From assembly GCA_964536375.1 (NCBI GenBank), contig CAZHXF010000005.1, positions 1 to 64,000 on the forward strand: a stretch of 64,000 nucleotides of DNA. The letters run 5' to 3'. A program made the position numbers and the translations under genes. The stretch is from Desulfuromonas sp964536375. GTDB lineage: Bacteria; Desulfobacterota; Desulfuromonadia; Desulfuromonadales; Desulfuromonadaceae. The notes under the pieces are model-generated. The model did no database searches. It worked only from the letters and a program-made list of their open reading frames with translations, and was not told where the DNA came from. This document shows, one piece after another, positions 24,280-33,416 of the stretch (positions are counted from its first letter, which is position 1; each line of letters starts with the position of its first letter).

Positions 24280-25953
24280 ATGAAGACAATGTTACGCAAT
24301 GCGGTTCAGCAGGCACTTGATCTTTGTTATGCTGAAAAACTTTTACTGTCTGGTGAATTACCTGATTTTGCGATAGAGGAACCGGCATGTGCTGATCACG
24401 GTGATTTTGCAGCCAACGTAGCCATGTTGCTGGCGCGCGCGGAAAAAAAAGCACCACGCCAAATTGCTGAGATCCTAGTAGATAAATTGAACCAGCTGCA
24501 ACAGGAGATCGATCTGTGGCAAAAAGTCGAGATCGCGGGGCCGGGATTCATTAATTTTTTTCTTAACGCTAAGTGCTGGTACAGTGTTCTGGATGAAGTG
24601 TTCGCTCAGCAGGATGGTTTTGGTCGCAGCACAGTCGGTAACGGACTCAAGGTGCAAGTGGAGTTTGTTAGTGCCAATCCTACTGGTCCACTACATATCG
24701 GTCATGGGCGCGGAGCTGCGACAGGAGACGCTGTTGCCTCTGTTTTGCAGGAAGCTGGGTTTGAGGTGCAGCGCGAATACTATATAAATGATGCCGGAAA
24801 TCAGATGGACACGCTCGGTCGTTCTTTGTATTTGCGTTATTGCCAGCTACATGGTCAGCAGGTTGAGTTTCCGGCGGATTGTTATCAGGGCGAATATATT
24901 AAGGACATGGCGCAAGAGGTGATTGCCACGGATGGTGACAAGTATATGCACCAGAGCGCAGCTGAGGCCGCTGGCTATTTCTCGAAATATGGCGCTGAAT
25001 CTATTCGCGCTGGTATTGATGATGATTTACAGCGCTTCGGTATCCGATTTGACAACTGGTACAGTGAGCAGAGTTTATATGATCGCGATCTGGTGAAAGC
25101 TGGTATCGCTGCTTTGCAACGTGACGGTTATACTTATGAACAGGATGGTGCCACTTGGTTTCGCACCACCGATTTTGGTGATGATAAAGACCGGGTGCTA
25201 GTACGCTCCAATGGGATAACCACCTATTTCGCCTCGGATGTGGCTTATCATCGCGAGAAGTATGAACGCGGTTTTGATACTGTTATTGATGTCTGGGGTG
25301 CGGATCATCATGGTTATGTCCCGCGGATGAAAGCGGTGTTGGCAGCGTTAGGGCGCAATACTGAAGACCTGCAAATAATTTTGGTGCAATTGGTGAATCT
25401 GCTCCGTGGTGGTGAACAGGTGATGATGAGTACCCGCTCGGGAACTTTCGTTACCTTAAAAGAGGTGCTTGATGAAGTAGGCAGTGACGCCTGCCGCTTT
25501 TTCTTTTTGATGCGGCGCTCGGATAGTAAACTTGATTTCGACCTTGATTTGGCAAAAAGACAGAGCACTGATAACCCGGTTTTTTATGTACAATATGCCC
25601 ATGCTCGGGTGTGCAGTATTAGCCGCAATGCTCAGGAAGCTGGTTTGTGTTTGCCCACCAGCGCTACGGTTAATGCTCAGCTGCTACAATTACCCGAAGA
25701 GTTGGCGTTGGCGAAACTGTTGGCGCGTTATCCCGAGGTCATAGTCAACGCGGCTACGGAATACGAGCCTCACCGGGTAACTTTTTATTTGCAGGAGTTG
25801 GCAGCTAAATTTCATAGCTACTATAACCAACATCGGGTTATCGTAGATGATGTTGCCACCAGTCAAGCCCGTCTATATTTAGTTAATGCGGTAAAAATTG
25901 TGCTGCATAACGCGCTGCGTGTGCTGGGCGTTTCTGCACCAGAACAAATGTAA
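24280..25953 (+). CDS. argS: Arginyl-tRNA synthetase
   Basis: ArgS charges tRNA-Arg. The 557-residue class I synthetase has the HIGH-type motif in NPTGPLHIGHGRGAATGD and a preceding VEFVSANPTGP. In place of a canonical KMSKS it has MMSTRSGTFVTLKEVLDEVG, the reduced form usual for many arginyl enzymes. The C-terminal anticodon-binding helical domain (DALR type) ends the protein with YLVNAVKIVLHNALRVLGVS. An AGAAGG site lies about 10 bases before the ATG; a second ATG follows three codons later. Confidence 0.97.
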   Translation: MKTMLRNAVQQALDLCYAEKLLLSGELPDFAIEEPACADHGDFAANVAMLLARAEKKAPRQIAEILVDKLNQLQQEIDLWQKVEIAGPGFINFFLNAKCWYSVLDEVFAQQDGFGRSTVGNGLKVQVEFVSANPTGPLHIGHGRGAATGDAVASVLQEAGFEVQREYYINDAGNQMDTLGRSLYLRYCQLHGQQVEFPADCYQGEYIKDMAQEVIATDGDKYMHQSAAEAAGYFSKYGAESIRAGIDDDLQRFGIRFDNWYSEQSLYDRDLVKAGIAALQRDGYTYEQDGATWFRTTDFGDDKDRVLVRSNGITTYFASDVAYHREKYERGFDTVIDVWGADHHGYVPRMKAVLAALGRNTEDLQIILVQLVNLLRGGEQVMMSTRSGTFVTLKEVLDEVGSDACRFFFLMRRSDSKLDFDLDLAKRQSTDNPVFYVQYAHARVCSISRNAQEAGLCLPTSATVNAQLLQLPEELALAKLLARYPEVIVNAATEYEPHRVTFYLQELAAKFHSYYNQHRVIVDDVATSQARLYLVNAVKIVLHNALRVLGVSAPEQM

Positions 25954-25973
25954 TTACATAAAGGAGACCTGAT

Positions 25974-26726
25974 ATGCCACCATCGGAATTGCCAAGATCT
26001 ACTCAGGTGTCGGGACGCCATCGTCCTCTGGGTGCTTTTATTATTATTTTATTTCTATGTCTAACCTCCTTTGCTCTGGGGATTTTTATTGGCAAACATA
26101 ATAAAGTTTCTCAGCAGCAAGCTGTGGTTCAAGCTCCGCTTACCCATCCGGTGGTGCACAGTACCGTTGTGCTCGAAGGCAAGCAGCCTGCTGTTGGTAT
26201 TGTTGTAGGCAATGATGTTGTGACACCTGATATAATGCCTGTACAGACGACGCTAGCGGCGTCTGAGAGTGCTTTTTTAGCTGTGCAGCCACTCGCCCAT
26301 GGTGATGACAAGGTAGCTACCCCGCAGGGAGGTAGTGTTAGTGTTGCCGTTGTTAGTGAGCAAAGCCCTTTGGGAAATGGTTTAAATCAGCTAGATGACG
26401 CGGTGGTTGTTGCTGCCCCGGTTCATGCAGTAACAGTGAAGGTTGTGCCAGCGGTGGTGAAATCTATACCCAAGGTGGTCAGCAATGCTGCTGGATATGT
26501 GGTACAGGTCGGCTCATTTAAGAAACAAGAGGATGCTGAAAAAGTCAAAGTGAAAGTGCAAACAAAATTTGCTGTACAGGTAAAACGTGCTGATCTTGGA
26601 CAAAAAGGTGTTTGGTATCGGGTGCTTGTTGGTCCTATTAATAGTTCTGCTGAGGCAGGAAAAGTTAAGGACAGGCTGCAACAGGAATTTAAACTGGCGG
26701 GCTTTGTTAAAAAAAATACTGACTAA
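25974..26726 (+). CDS. SPOR-domain membrane protein
   Basis: The 250-residue protein has an N-terminal cytoplasmic stub, one membrane helix (AFIIILFLCLTSFALGIFIG), a Val/Ala-rich periplasmic linker and a C-terminal SPOR domain from about residue 175 (GYVVQVGSFKKQEDAEKVKV, later WYRVLVGPINSSAEAGKVKD). SPOR domains bind denuded septal peptidoglycan, so a role in cell division is likely, fitting the ftsB-like gene two genes upstream. It is the usual partner of argS in Desulfuromonadales. The ribosome site AAGGAGA is strong. Confidence 0.9.
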   Translation: MPPSELPRSTQVSGRHRPLGAFIIILFLCLTSFALGIFIGKHNKVSQQQAVVQAPLTHPVVHSTVVLEGKQPAVGIVVGNDVVTPDIMPVQTTLAASESAFLAVQPLAHGDDKVATPQGGSVSVAVVSEQSPLGNGLNQLDDAVVVAAPVHAVTVKVVPAVVKSIPKVVSNAAGYVVQVGSFKKQEDAEKVKVKVQTKFAVQVKRADLGQKGVWYRVLVGPINSSAEAGKVKDRLQQEFKLAGFVKKNTD

Positions 26727-26779
26727 TTTCGCTGTGCATTTTATTGACAGCAGTAAGTTGTGCTTGATGTTTTTTTGTC

Positions 26780-26808
26780 TTGACTTTGCTTGGTTAAAAA
26801 AGTAAGTT
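26780..26808 (+). promoter_or_regulatory. Candidate promoter for the tRNA-Met genes
   Basis: TTGACT, a 17-base spacer and TAAGTT end 14 bases before tRNA-fMet. The -35 box is good and the -10 box weak. A second TTGACA lies at 26744-26749 without a clear partner. Confidence 0.4.
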
Positions 26809-26822
26809 GCGTTTCTCTTTGT

Positions 26823-26899
<77 letters not shown>

Positions 26900-26967
26900 A
26901 ATAAATAGAAGCCGATAGGTCGTTAGATTGAAAAATCTTTTGGCACTTTGGTGATAATATAGACTTT

Positions 26968-27044
26968 GGCGGTATAGCTCAGTTGGTTAGAGCATGCGGC
27001 TCATATCCGCAGTGTCCGGAGTTCGAATCTCTGTACCGCCACCA
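26968..27044 (+). tRNA. Elongator tRNA-Met (CAT)
   Basis: This 77-base cloverleaf runs from GGCGGTA to TACCGCC plus encoded CCA. Anticodon CAT is at 27002-27004 in the loop CTCATAT, on a GCGG/CCGC stem. CAT could also belong to tRNA-Ile2, whose C34 is changed to lysidine by TilS. The acceptor stem here has G4 and G5, unlike the C4-G69 and C5-G68 pairs that TilS prefers in E. coli, so elongator Met is favoured. Confidence 0.85.
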
Positions 27045-27049
27045 TTTAA

Positions 27050-27077
27050 GCCCCTTCAGTCTCTGGAGGGGCTTTTT
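27050..27077 (+). terminator. Rho-independent terminator after the tRNA-Met pair
   Basis: GCCCCTTCA and TGGAGGGGC form a 9-pair stem with one G-T pair around a GTCTC loop, followed by TTTTT. It begins 6 bases after the tRNA CCA. Confidence 0.9.
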
Positions 27078-27154
27078 AGTTATGGGCGTTGTTGGTTTTA
27101 CTGATCTCATAAGACTCGATTTACCTATGTTCTATTTGCGTGCAGGATGGTGCC

Positions 27155-28534
27155 GTGGCAACTAAGGACGATATCGAAATGCAATTACGTGCAGTTTTGC
27201 ATAAGCACGATCTTATTCCTTCCGGTGGCAGGGTTTTGGTTGCTGTCTCTGGTGGTGCCGATTCTGTGTGCCTGCTGCATGCTTTGCAGGCAACGGTACA
27301 AGCAGGAATCCCTTTTGAAATAGTGGTGGCTCACCTTGACCATGGTTTGCGGCATGAAAGTACTGACGATGCTCAATTTGTGGTTAATCTTTGTGCCCAG
27401 TTGGGTTTGCCTTGCCATGTGGAACTGGTCGATGTTCAGGCTCTGGCACGGCAGCGTAAGCAGGGTGTTGAAGAGGCGGGAAGGGTGGCTAGACGGCAGT
27501 TTTTGCAACGGATTGCTAATGATACACATTGCGATTGTATTGCCTTGGCTCATCACCGGGACGACCAAGCCGAAACTGTCTTGCTGCGTTTGACGCGTGG
27601 TTGTGGTGTCTCTGGTTTGGCAGCCATGAAATGGCGTGATGGTGTATTTATTCGCCCCCTGTTAGGAATGGGGCGGCAACAGATTGTTAGTTATATTCAA
27701 GATCGCGGTATTGAGTATGTTGAGGATGCCAGCAATAGTAGCTTGGTGTATGCGCGCAACCGGGTGCGGCATCAGGTGCTGCCACGGCTCGGCCAAATAA
27801 ATCCGGCGGTTGCTACCCAATTGTCTAAGCTGGCCAATATTGTTGAGTTGGAGGAGGAGTATTGGCAGCAGCAAGTTAGCGCAGTTGTGCAACGCTTAGT
27901 TACCAGACATAATAATGAGTTGCGTCTGTGTTGTAGTGAATTGTTGCTGGAGCACCCTGCGTTGTGTATGCGTGTGCTCCGTTTCTGTCTTGAGCAAGTC
28001 AGATCTAGCTTGCATGGCATCGAAATGGTGCATATCGATGCTATTGCCGCTCTATTGCAAGAAGGACGACCACAGCGGGAGCTGAGTTTGCCGCAAGTGT
28101 GGGTGGCGCGGCGTTACGATGAGCTGGTGTTCAGAGCTCTGCCGCCAGTGAGGGTTTCTGCTTTTAACCTCGTCATTGCTGAAACAGGCAGTTTTCAATT
28201 GCCTGACGGGAGTGTGCTCCAAGTAGAGATTGGACCACCGTTCGGTGTTGAGTCCGCAAATTATGTTGAGTTTGATGCTAGCTTGGTGCAGTTTCCACTA
28301 TGGTTACGTTCGATACAAGCAGGTGATCGTATTACTTGTGCTGGCATGGCGGGCAGGAAGAAGATTAAAAAGATCTTTGCTGAGCAACAATTAGAACTAG
28401 AACAACGCAAGTCCGCTCTGGTGCTTGGCTGGGGGCAGGAAGTGTTGTGGTTGCTGAGAATGCGCCGCTGTGGCAAGTATGGGACAATAAATCGCGCCGC
28501 AGCTGTGCTTAGCTGTAGAATTGTAACCGATTAG
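27155..28534 (+). CDS. tilS: tRNA-Ile lysidine synthetase TilS
   Basis: TilS ligates lysine to C34 of tRNA-Ile2 so that it reads AUA codons. The protein of about 459 residues has the PP-loop ATPase motif SGGADS at residues 32-37, then VVAHLDHGLRHESTDDA and LAHHRDDQAETVLLRL. C-terminal TilS domains follow, ending in the RITCAGMAGRKKIKKIF segment. I chose GTG at 27155 because AGGA lies 7 bases upstream; GTG at 27140 and ATG at 27179 are in frame too. Confidence 0.93.
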   Translation: MATKDDIEMQLRAVLHKHDLIPSGGRVLVAVSGGADSVCLLHALQATVQAGIPFEIVVAHLDHGLRHESTDDAQFVVNLCAQLGLPCHVELVDVQALARQRKQGVEEAGRVARRQFLQRIANDTHCDCIALAHHRDDQAETVLLRLTRGCGVSGLAAMKWRDGVFIRPLLGMGRQQIVSYIQDRGIEYVEDASNSSLVYARNRVRHQVLPRLGQINPAVATQLSKLANIVELEEEYWQQQVSAVVQRLVTRHNNELRLCCSELLLEHPALCMRVLRFCLEQVRSSLHGIEMVHIDAIAALLQEGRPQRELSLPQVWVARRYDELVFRALPPVRVSAFNLVIAETGSFQLPDGSVLQVEIGPPFGVESANYVEFDASLVQFPLWLRSIQAGDRITCAGMAGRKKIKKIFAEQQLELEQRKSALVLGWGQEVLWLLRMRRCGKYGTINRAAAVLSCRIVTD

Positions 28535-28611
28535 TGGTGGATTCGCGTTTGTTCATTCCGTTTAAAATATATTTGAGAAACGTTAGCTATATATGGTAGT
28601 TTCCTGTCATA

Positions 28612-28640
28612 GTGGTAGCTGGATAGTGTGCCGCTATAAT
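28612..28640 (+). promoter_or_regulatory. Candidate promoter before ftsH
   Basis: A perfect TATAAT at 28635-28640 lies 17 bases after a poor -35 box (GTGGTA), about 70 bases before ftsH. It would drive the long ftsH-folP-cdaA operon. The weak -35 box suggests an activator or low use. Confidence 0.4.
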
Positions 28641-28709
28641 CTGTTGAAATAATCTGCTTCTGGCGTTGCTGGTCTTATCCAAGCGACGCTTTACCTGGTT
28701 GGAGGAAAA

Positions 28710-30602
28710 GTGAATCAGTTTTATAAAAATATTGCCCTGTGGTTGGTAATATCATTGGTAATGATCTTGCTGTTTAACATGATGACTCAACAGGATCAGA
28801 AAAAAGAGTCAGTTAGCTACACCGCTTTTACTAGTGCGCTTGAAGATGGACGTGTGCAGGAGATTGTTATTCAGGGGCCGAATCTTGAGGGAGTCTATAA
28901 GGATGGTACTCACTTCAAAACTTTTGCGCCTTCAGATCCAACCTTGATCTCAGAATTGCGTCAGCGCGATATAGTTATTGAGGCCAAGCCTGAAGAAGAC
29001 CGAAGCTTCTGGATGACCATGCTGGTTTCTTGGGGGCCGATTCTGCTGCTGATAGCGGTATGGATATTTTTTATGCGCCAGATGCAGGGTGGCGGCGGCA
29101 AAGCGATGAATTTTGGCAAGAGTCGGGCGCGGTTGCTGTCTGATACTCAGGGTATGGTGACCTTTAAAGATGTTGCCGGTGTCGATGAAGCCAAAGAAGA
29201 GCTGGAAGAGATAGTCTCTTTCCTCAAGGACCCGAAAAAATTCACCCGCCTTGGTGGACGTCTTCCCAAAGGGGTACTGTTGGTTGGCGCTCCCGGTACC
29301 GGTAAAACTCTGCTGGCGCGCGCTATTGCCGGTGAGGCGGATGTACCGTTTTTTACCATTTCCGGTTCCGATTTTGTCGAGATGTTTGTCGGCGTTGGTG
29401 CCAGTCGAGTGCGGGACTTATTTGCTCAAGGCAAAAAGAATGCCCCATGTATTATTTTTATTGATGAGATAGATGCCGTCGGGCGTCATCGCGGTGCCGG
29501 GCTTGGCGGTGGTCATGACGAGCGTGAGCAAACACTGAATCAACTACTAGTTGAAATGGATGGGTTTGAGTCCAATGAAGGGGTAATTCTTATTGCCGCT
29601 ACTAACCGTCCCGATGTATTAGACCCAGCGTTGTTGCGCCCCGGACGTTTTGATCGTCAGGTCGTGGTTCCTCGTCCAGACATCAAAGGTCGGCGTACTA
29701 TTTTGGAGGTTCATTCCAAGAAGGTGCCTCTTGGCGATTCTGTGCAGCTGGAAATTGTTGCGAAGGGAACTCCTGGATTCTCCGGTGCTGACCTCGCCAA
29801 TCTGATAAACGAGGCAGCTCTGCTGGCAGCTCGCGCCGATAAAGAAGTTGTGGAGATGTCAGATTTGGAAGCGGCGAAGGATAAAGGGCTAATGGGGGCT
29901 GAACGCCGTTCCATGGTTATCACTGAAGCCGAGAAAAAAGTTACGGCATATCATGAGGCTGGTCATGCTCTGGTTTCCATGAAAATCCCTGGTGCTGATC
30001 CGGTGCATAAGGTGTCTATAATTCCGCGCGGACGAGCACTCGGGGTTACTATGTATCTTCCGACTGAAGAAAAATACAGCGAAAGCCGCGAAGGTTTATT
30101 GACGGCCATGTGTTCACTTTTAGGTGGGCGCGCAGCTGAGGAGATATTCCTTGGTAGCATAACCACTGGCGCGAGTAATGATATTGAACGCGTTAGCAAA
30201 CTGGCCCATAAGATGGTGTGTGAATGGGGTATGAGTGAAAAAATGGGTACTATATCTTATGGTGAGAAAGACGGTGAAATCTTCCTCGGTAAAGATATGG
30301 GTCATACGAAAAATTACAGTGAAGCAACGGCTCAGATTATTGATGAAGAGGTTAGAAGCCTGATTAATGCATCATACGAGCGTGCCAGAACGATTTTGCG
30401 CGACAATCGCGATATTATGGAGCGTATGGTTCGGGAATTGTTAGAAAAAGAGACCATTGATGCACAGGATATTGCGCGCATGCTGGCTGAAGTAGCTGGC
30501 GTTGAAGTGGTAGCAACTGAGACTGTTGCGAGTGAAAATAGTGTTGATGTTGCTACAGTAGTTCCCGATGGCGAGGTTATTGATGGCGAGGTCAATGTCT
30601 AG
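28710..30602 (+). CDS. ftsH: ATP-dependent zinc metalloprotease FtsH
   Basis: FtsH is the essential inner-membrane AAA protease that degrades misassembled membrane proteins and regulators such as sigma-32 and LpxC in E. coli. The 630-residue protein has two N-terminal membrane helices flanking a periplasmic loop, an AAA domain with GAPGTGKTLLARAIAGEA near residue 193 and the FVEMFVGVGASRVRDLF pore segment, and the zinc-binding HEAGH near residue 415. It starts at GTG after GGAGG. folP begins at the base after its stop. Confidence 0.98.
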   Translation: MNQFYKNIALWLVISLVMILLFNMMTQQDQKKESVSYTAFTSALEDGRVQEIVIQGPNLEGVYKDGTHFKTFAPSDPTLISELRQRDIVIEAKPEEDRSFWMTMLVSWGPILLLIAVWIFFMRQMQGGGGKAMNFGKSRARLLSDTQGMVTFKDVAGVDEAKEELEEIVSFLKDPKKFTRLGGRLPKGVLLVGAPGTGKTLLARAIAGEADVPFFTISGSDFVEMFVGVGASRVRDLFAQGKKNAPCIIFIDEIDAVGRHRGAGLGGGHDEREQTLNQLLVEMDGFESNEGVILIAATNRPDVLDPALLRPGRFDRQVVVPRPDIKGRRTILEVHSKKVPLGDSVQLEIVAKGTPGFSGADLANLINEAALLAARADKEVVEMSDLEAAKDKGLMGAERRSMVITEAEKKVTAYHEAGHALVSMKIPGADPVHKVSIIPRGRALGVTMYLPTEEKYSESREGLLTAMCSLLGGRAAEEIFLGSITTGASNDIERVSKLAHKMVCEWGMSEKMGTISYGEKDGEIFLGKDMGHTKNYSEATAQIIDEEVRSLINASYERARTILRDNRDIMERMVRELLEKETIDAQDIARMLAEVAGVEVVATETVASENSVDVATVVPDGEVIDGEVNV

Positions 30603-31808
30603 ATGAGCAGTTTCACCCCGCGTGTGCTTCATTTGTCTGATGCTGCTCAGGTGAGCGAGACAATGAAAAACATCGGTGTTGATCCGGCTGGTGTCGCACG
30701 CATGGTGGGCAGGGCACAGTGGTTGAATATTTTGATCGCAGATGTTCCCTGTGCTGCGGCAAACATCCTGAAACAGGAGATGTTGGCAATTGGTGCGGAT
30801 GCTGCGGTAGCTCGTGGTTCAGTTGCTTGCAGTTGCAGTCATACCGATGTGCTGTTGATGGCGACCTTGAAACAGTTTAGTCAACTGGTTGAGCGTTTGC
30901 AGTGCCAGCCTTTTGGTTTGGCTAATCTGGCGAGTGAGTTACGGCAATTGTTGGCGTCGACTCCGACTGGTACTTCAGTGCTGAAAGGTAAGGACTGTTG
31001 TTTGCGCCTTGATCGACCTCAGGTCATGGCGGTGCTCAATGTTACCCCGGATTCTTTTTATGATGGAGGTCGGAGCTATAGTGTAGACGCTGCGCTGCGC
31101 CAAGCGGAACAACAAATAGCTGACGGCGCGGATATTGTCGATATTGGCGGGGAAAGTACTCGTCCTGGCGCTCCCAGTGTTGATGCTGATACGGAGTTGA
31201 AGCGTATTATGCCGGTTATCGAAGCAGTGCGCAGCAATTTCCCTATTCCAATCTCGGTAGATACAAATAAAGCCATGGTTGCAGCCCGGGCAATTGAGGC
31301 AGGGGCTAATTTCATAAATGATATCAGCGGGCTAATGTTTGATGCCCAGATGTCTGAAGTCGTTGCTGCTTGTGGAGCCGGTCTATTTGTGATGCACACG
31401 CGTGGTTGCCCCGAGGTGATGCAACGAAATACTGATTATGCAGATTTGCTCGGTGATGTTATTGCCAGCTTGAGAATGTCGCTGGAAATAGCTCGTGATG
31501 CCGGAATCGCTGGTGATAAGATCGCTGTCGACCCCGGAATTGGCTTTGGTAAGTCAGTTGCGGGCAATTTGGAAATATTGCGCCGTTTAGGTGAATTGCA
31601 ATGCCTCGGTTGCCCTATTTTATTGGGGACCTCGCGTAAAAGTTTTATCGGTACGGTTTTACACCAGGAACAGCCGCAGCAGCGTTTGTTTGGTTCCGTA
31701 GCCACAGCCGTTGTCGGTTTAAATAATGGAGCACGGTTGTTTCGTGTGCATGATGTAGCGGCAACGCGGCAAGCGCTAGATATGGCTTGGGCTGTTGGTG
31801 GTAGTTGA
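30603..31808 (+). CDS. folP: Dihydropteroate synthase with N-terminal extension
   Basis: FolP condenses para-aminobenzoate with the pterin diphosphate in folate synthesis. The catalytic TIM barrel starts near residue 140 with VMAVLNVTPDSFYDGGR and continues DGADIVDIGGESTRPGA, then the VDPGIGFGKS and LGTSRKSFIG motifs. The protein has 401 residues against about 280 for a typical enzyme. The extra N-terminal 130 residues are seen in Desulfuromonadales homologues as far as I recall, and their job is unknown. It directly follows ftsH, an old linkage also present in E. coli. Confidence 0.95.
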   Translation: MSSFTPRVLHLSDAAQVSETMKNIGVDPAGVARMVGRAQWLNILIADVPCAAANILKQEMLAIGADAAVARGSVACSCSHTDVLLMATLKQFSQLVERLQCQPFGLANLASELRQLLASTPTGTSVLKGKDCCLRLDRPQVMAVLNVTPDSFYDGGRSYSVDAALRQAEQQIADGADIVDIGGESTRPGAPSVDADTELKRIMPVIEAVRSNFPIPISVDTNKAMVAARAIEAGANFINDISGLMFDAQMSEVVAACGAGLFVMHTRGCPEVMQRNTDYADLLGDVIASLRMSLEIARDAGIAGDKIAVDPGIGFGKSVAGNLEILRRLGELQCLGCPILLGTSRKSFIGTVLHQEQPQQRLFGSVATAVVGLNNGARLFRVHDVAATRQALDMAWAVGGS

Positions 31809-31844
31809 TTTTATGGTGTTTATTTGAGGTAAGAAGGTTCGATT

Positions 31845-32633
31845 ATGGATATGATCGATGAAATGATGAAAAACTTCAGGTGGTTATTGGATATTTTAGA
31901 TATCTGCCTGGTTGCCTTTATCATTTACTGGATCATTCTGTTGATTAAAGGTACCAGAGCCGTACAAATGTTGCTCGGTCTAGCGGTTATTTTGGCTATC
32001 TATGTAGGTGCCCAATTGTCTGGGCTGTTTACGTTACAGTGGTTGTTGGATAATTTTCTTGCCTCGATAGTGTTAGTTATTGTCGTAATTTTTCAAAGTG
32101 ATATCCGCCGTGCTTTGATGCATGTCGGGAGCAACCCTTTCTTTGCTGATGTTGCTTATCGCGAAGAGACACAACTTATTGATGAGCTGGTTGCTGCCGC
32201 AGTTAACTTGGCGACTAAAAGAGTTGGTGCTCTGATTGTTATTGAGCGCGAGACCGGTTTGAAAAGTTTTTTAGAAATCGGTGTGGAAATTGATGCCAAA
32301 GTTTCCGCAGATTTAATTACTGCTATATTTTTACCGCGCTCGCCCATTCATGATGGTGCCTTGATTTTGCAGCATGGTCGTTTAAAGAAGGCGGGCTGCT
32401 TTCTCCCCTTATCGCAAAATCCTGGAATAAATAAAAATCTTGGTACCAGACATCGTGCTGCAATTGGATTGACTGAGGTAGTAGATGCTGTGGTTATAGT
32501 CGTTTCAGAAGAGACGGGGAAAATTTCAGCTGTTGTCGGTGGGCGGATGACTCGTGATCTGGATTCTAAATCGCTGAGGCGGATACTGACCCGTTTGCTG
32601 GATCCAGCACGCACAACGCAGGAGCAACGCTAA
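31845..32633 (+). CDS. cdaA: Membrane diadenylate cyclase CdaA
   Basis: CdaA makes cyclic di-AMP from two ATP. The 262-residue protein has three N-terminal membrane helices (within about residues 15-85) and a cytoplasmic DAC domain with both catalytic signatures, DGA near residue 170 (SPIHDGALIL) and RHR near residue 202 (GTRHRAAIGLTE). It overlaps cdaR by one base, and glmM comes next. This is the same order as the Firmicutes cdaA-cdaR-glmM operon. Confidence 0.95.
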   Translation: MDMIDEMMKNFRWLLDILDICLVAFIIYWIILLIKGTRAVQMLLGLAVILAIYVGAQLSGLFTLQWLLDNFLASIVLVIVVIFQSDIRRALMHVGSNPFFADVAYREETQLIDELVAAAVNLATKRVGALIVIERETGLKSFLEIGVEIDAKVSADLITAIFLPRSPIHDGALILQHGRLKKAGCFLPLSQNPGINKNLGTRHRAAIGLTEVVDAVVIVVSEETGKISAVVGGRMTRDLDSKSLRRILTRLLDPARTTQEQR

Positions 32634-33340
32634 TGTTGATTCAGCTGGTCACTAATAATTGGCATCTAAAGCTGCTGTCTTTATTCTTCTCCATAATATT
32701 ATGGTTGTTTGTTATGGGGGAACAAAAAGCTGAGGTAGGCTACACTGTGCCCTTGGAGTTGAAGAATTTGCCGGTGGGGATGGTAGTAGCTAATGAAGTG
32801 CCCAGTTTGGTAGATGTCAGGATTAGCGGTCCACGTACCTTGTTAAGCAAATTACGGTCCTCAGATCTGAGCATGTCAGTCGATTTAAATGGTTTGCAAC
32901 CTGGGTTGACCACCTTTAAACGCCTCGATCAAAACTTAAATATTCCAAGTGTGTTACGCGTCTCTCGTTTGTCTCCATCCTATGTAGATGTAAAGCTGGA
33001 GCGTAGTCGGGAGAAAAAAGTACCGGTGCGGGTGTTGGTTGGTGGTGAGCCTGCTGCTGGAGTAACTCTTGGAGCTGTAAAGGTGCGCCCAGCCGTGGTA
33101 ACCATTGAAGGTGCTGAAAGCGAAGTGAAAAATGTCGATGAAGTGGAGACCGAGTTAGTAGATGTCTCTGCAGTGCAGGAGGGTTTCACCTTAACTATTC
33201 CGATCAATTATCGTGGCACTTATACTTCTCTTAAAGAGCAAAAAACGGTAGAGGTCGAAGTGTACGTTAACCAGCACCAGGCAGAGCCAGTTGATGCGGT
33301 GATCATCGTTCCAATAACCAACAAACAAAACGATAAATAA
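32633..33340 (+). CDS. cdaR: CdaA regulator CdaR (YbbR-domain protein)
   Basis: CdaR is a membrane-anchored protein with extracytoplasmic YbbR domains that modulates CdaA in Firmicutes. The 235-residue product has one N-terminal membrane helix (LLSLFFSIILWLFVMGEQ) and then two YbbR-type beta domains, for example VPLELKNLPVGMVVANEVPS and VPVRVLVGGEPAAGVTLGAV. Firmicute CdaR often has four domains, so this is a short version. In this cell the domains should lie in the periplasm. Confidence 0.88.
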   Translation: MLIQLVTNNWHLKLLSLFFSIILWLFVMGEQKAEVGYTVPLELKNLPVGMVVANEVPSLVDVRISGPRTLLSKLRSSDLSMSVDLNGLQPGLTTFKRLDQNLNIPSVLRVSRLSPSYVDVKLERSREKKVPVRVLVGGEPAAGVTLGAVKVRPAVVTIEGAESEVKNVDEVETELVDVSAVQEGFTLTIPINYRGTYTSLKEQKTVEVEVYVNQHQAEPVDAVIIVPITNKQNDK

Positions 33341-33416
33341 CAACTTACCTAACTGATAACTTCATTAATACATTGAAAATACTTGCGTTATTAATACGTA
33401 AATAAGTGAGGCTCTT

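Noticed and set aside
26940..26965. Sigma-54 promoter before elongator tRNA-Met (TTGGCAC)
   Set aside because: The GG is not followed by GC at the required spacing.
26968..27044. tRNA-Ile2 (CAT, lysidine)
   Set aside because: The proximity of tilS suggested it, but the acceptor stem lacks the C4-G69 and C5-G68 pairs, and the overall sequence resembles elongator tRNA-Met.
33383..33402. Palindrome-like TTGCGT/ACGTAA before glmM
   Set aside because: It is an imperfect repeat in AT-rich sequence with no known regulator match and no clear promoter geometry.
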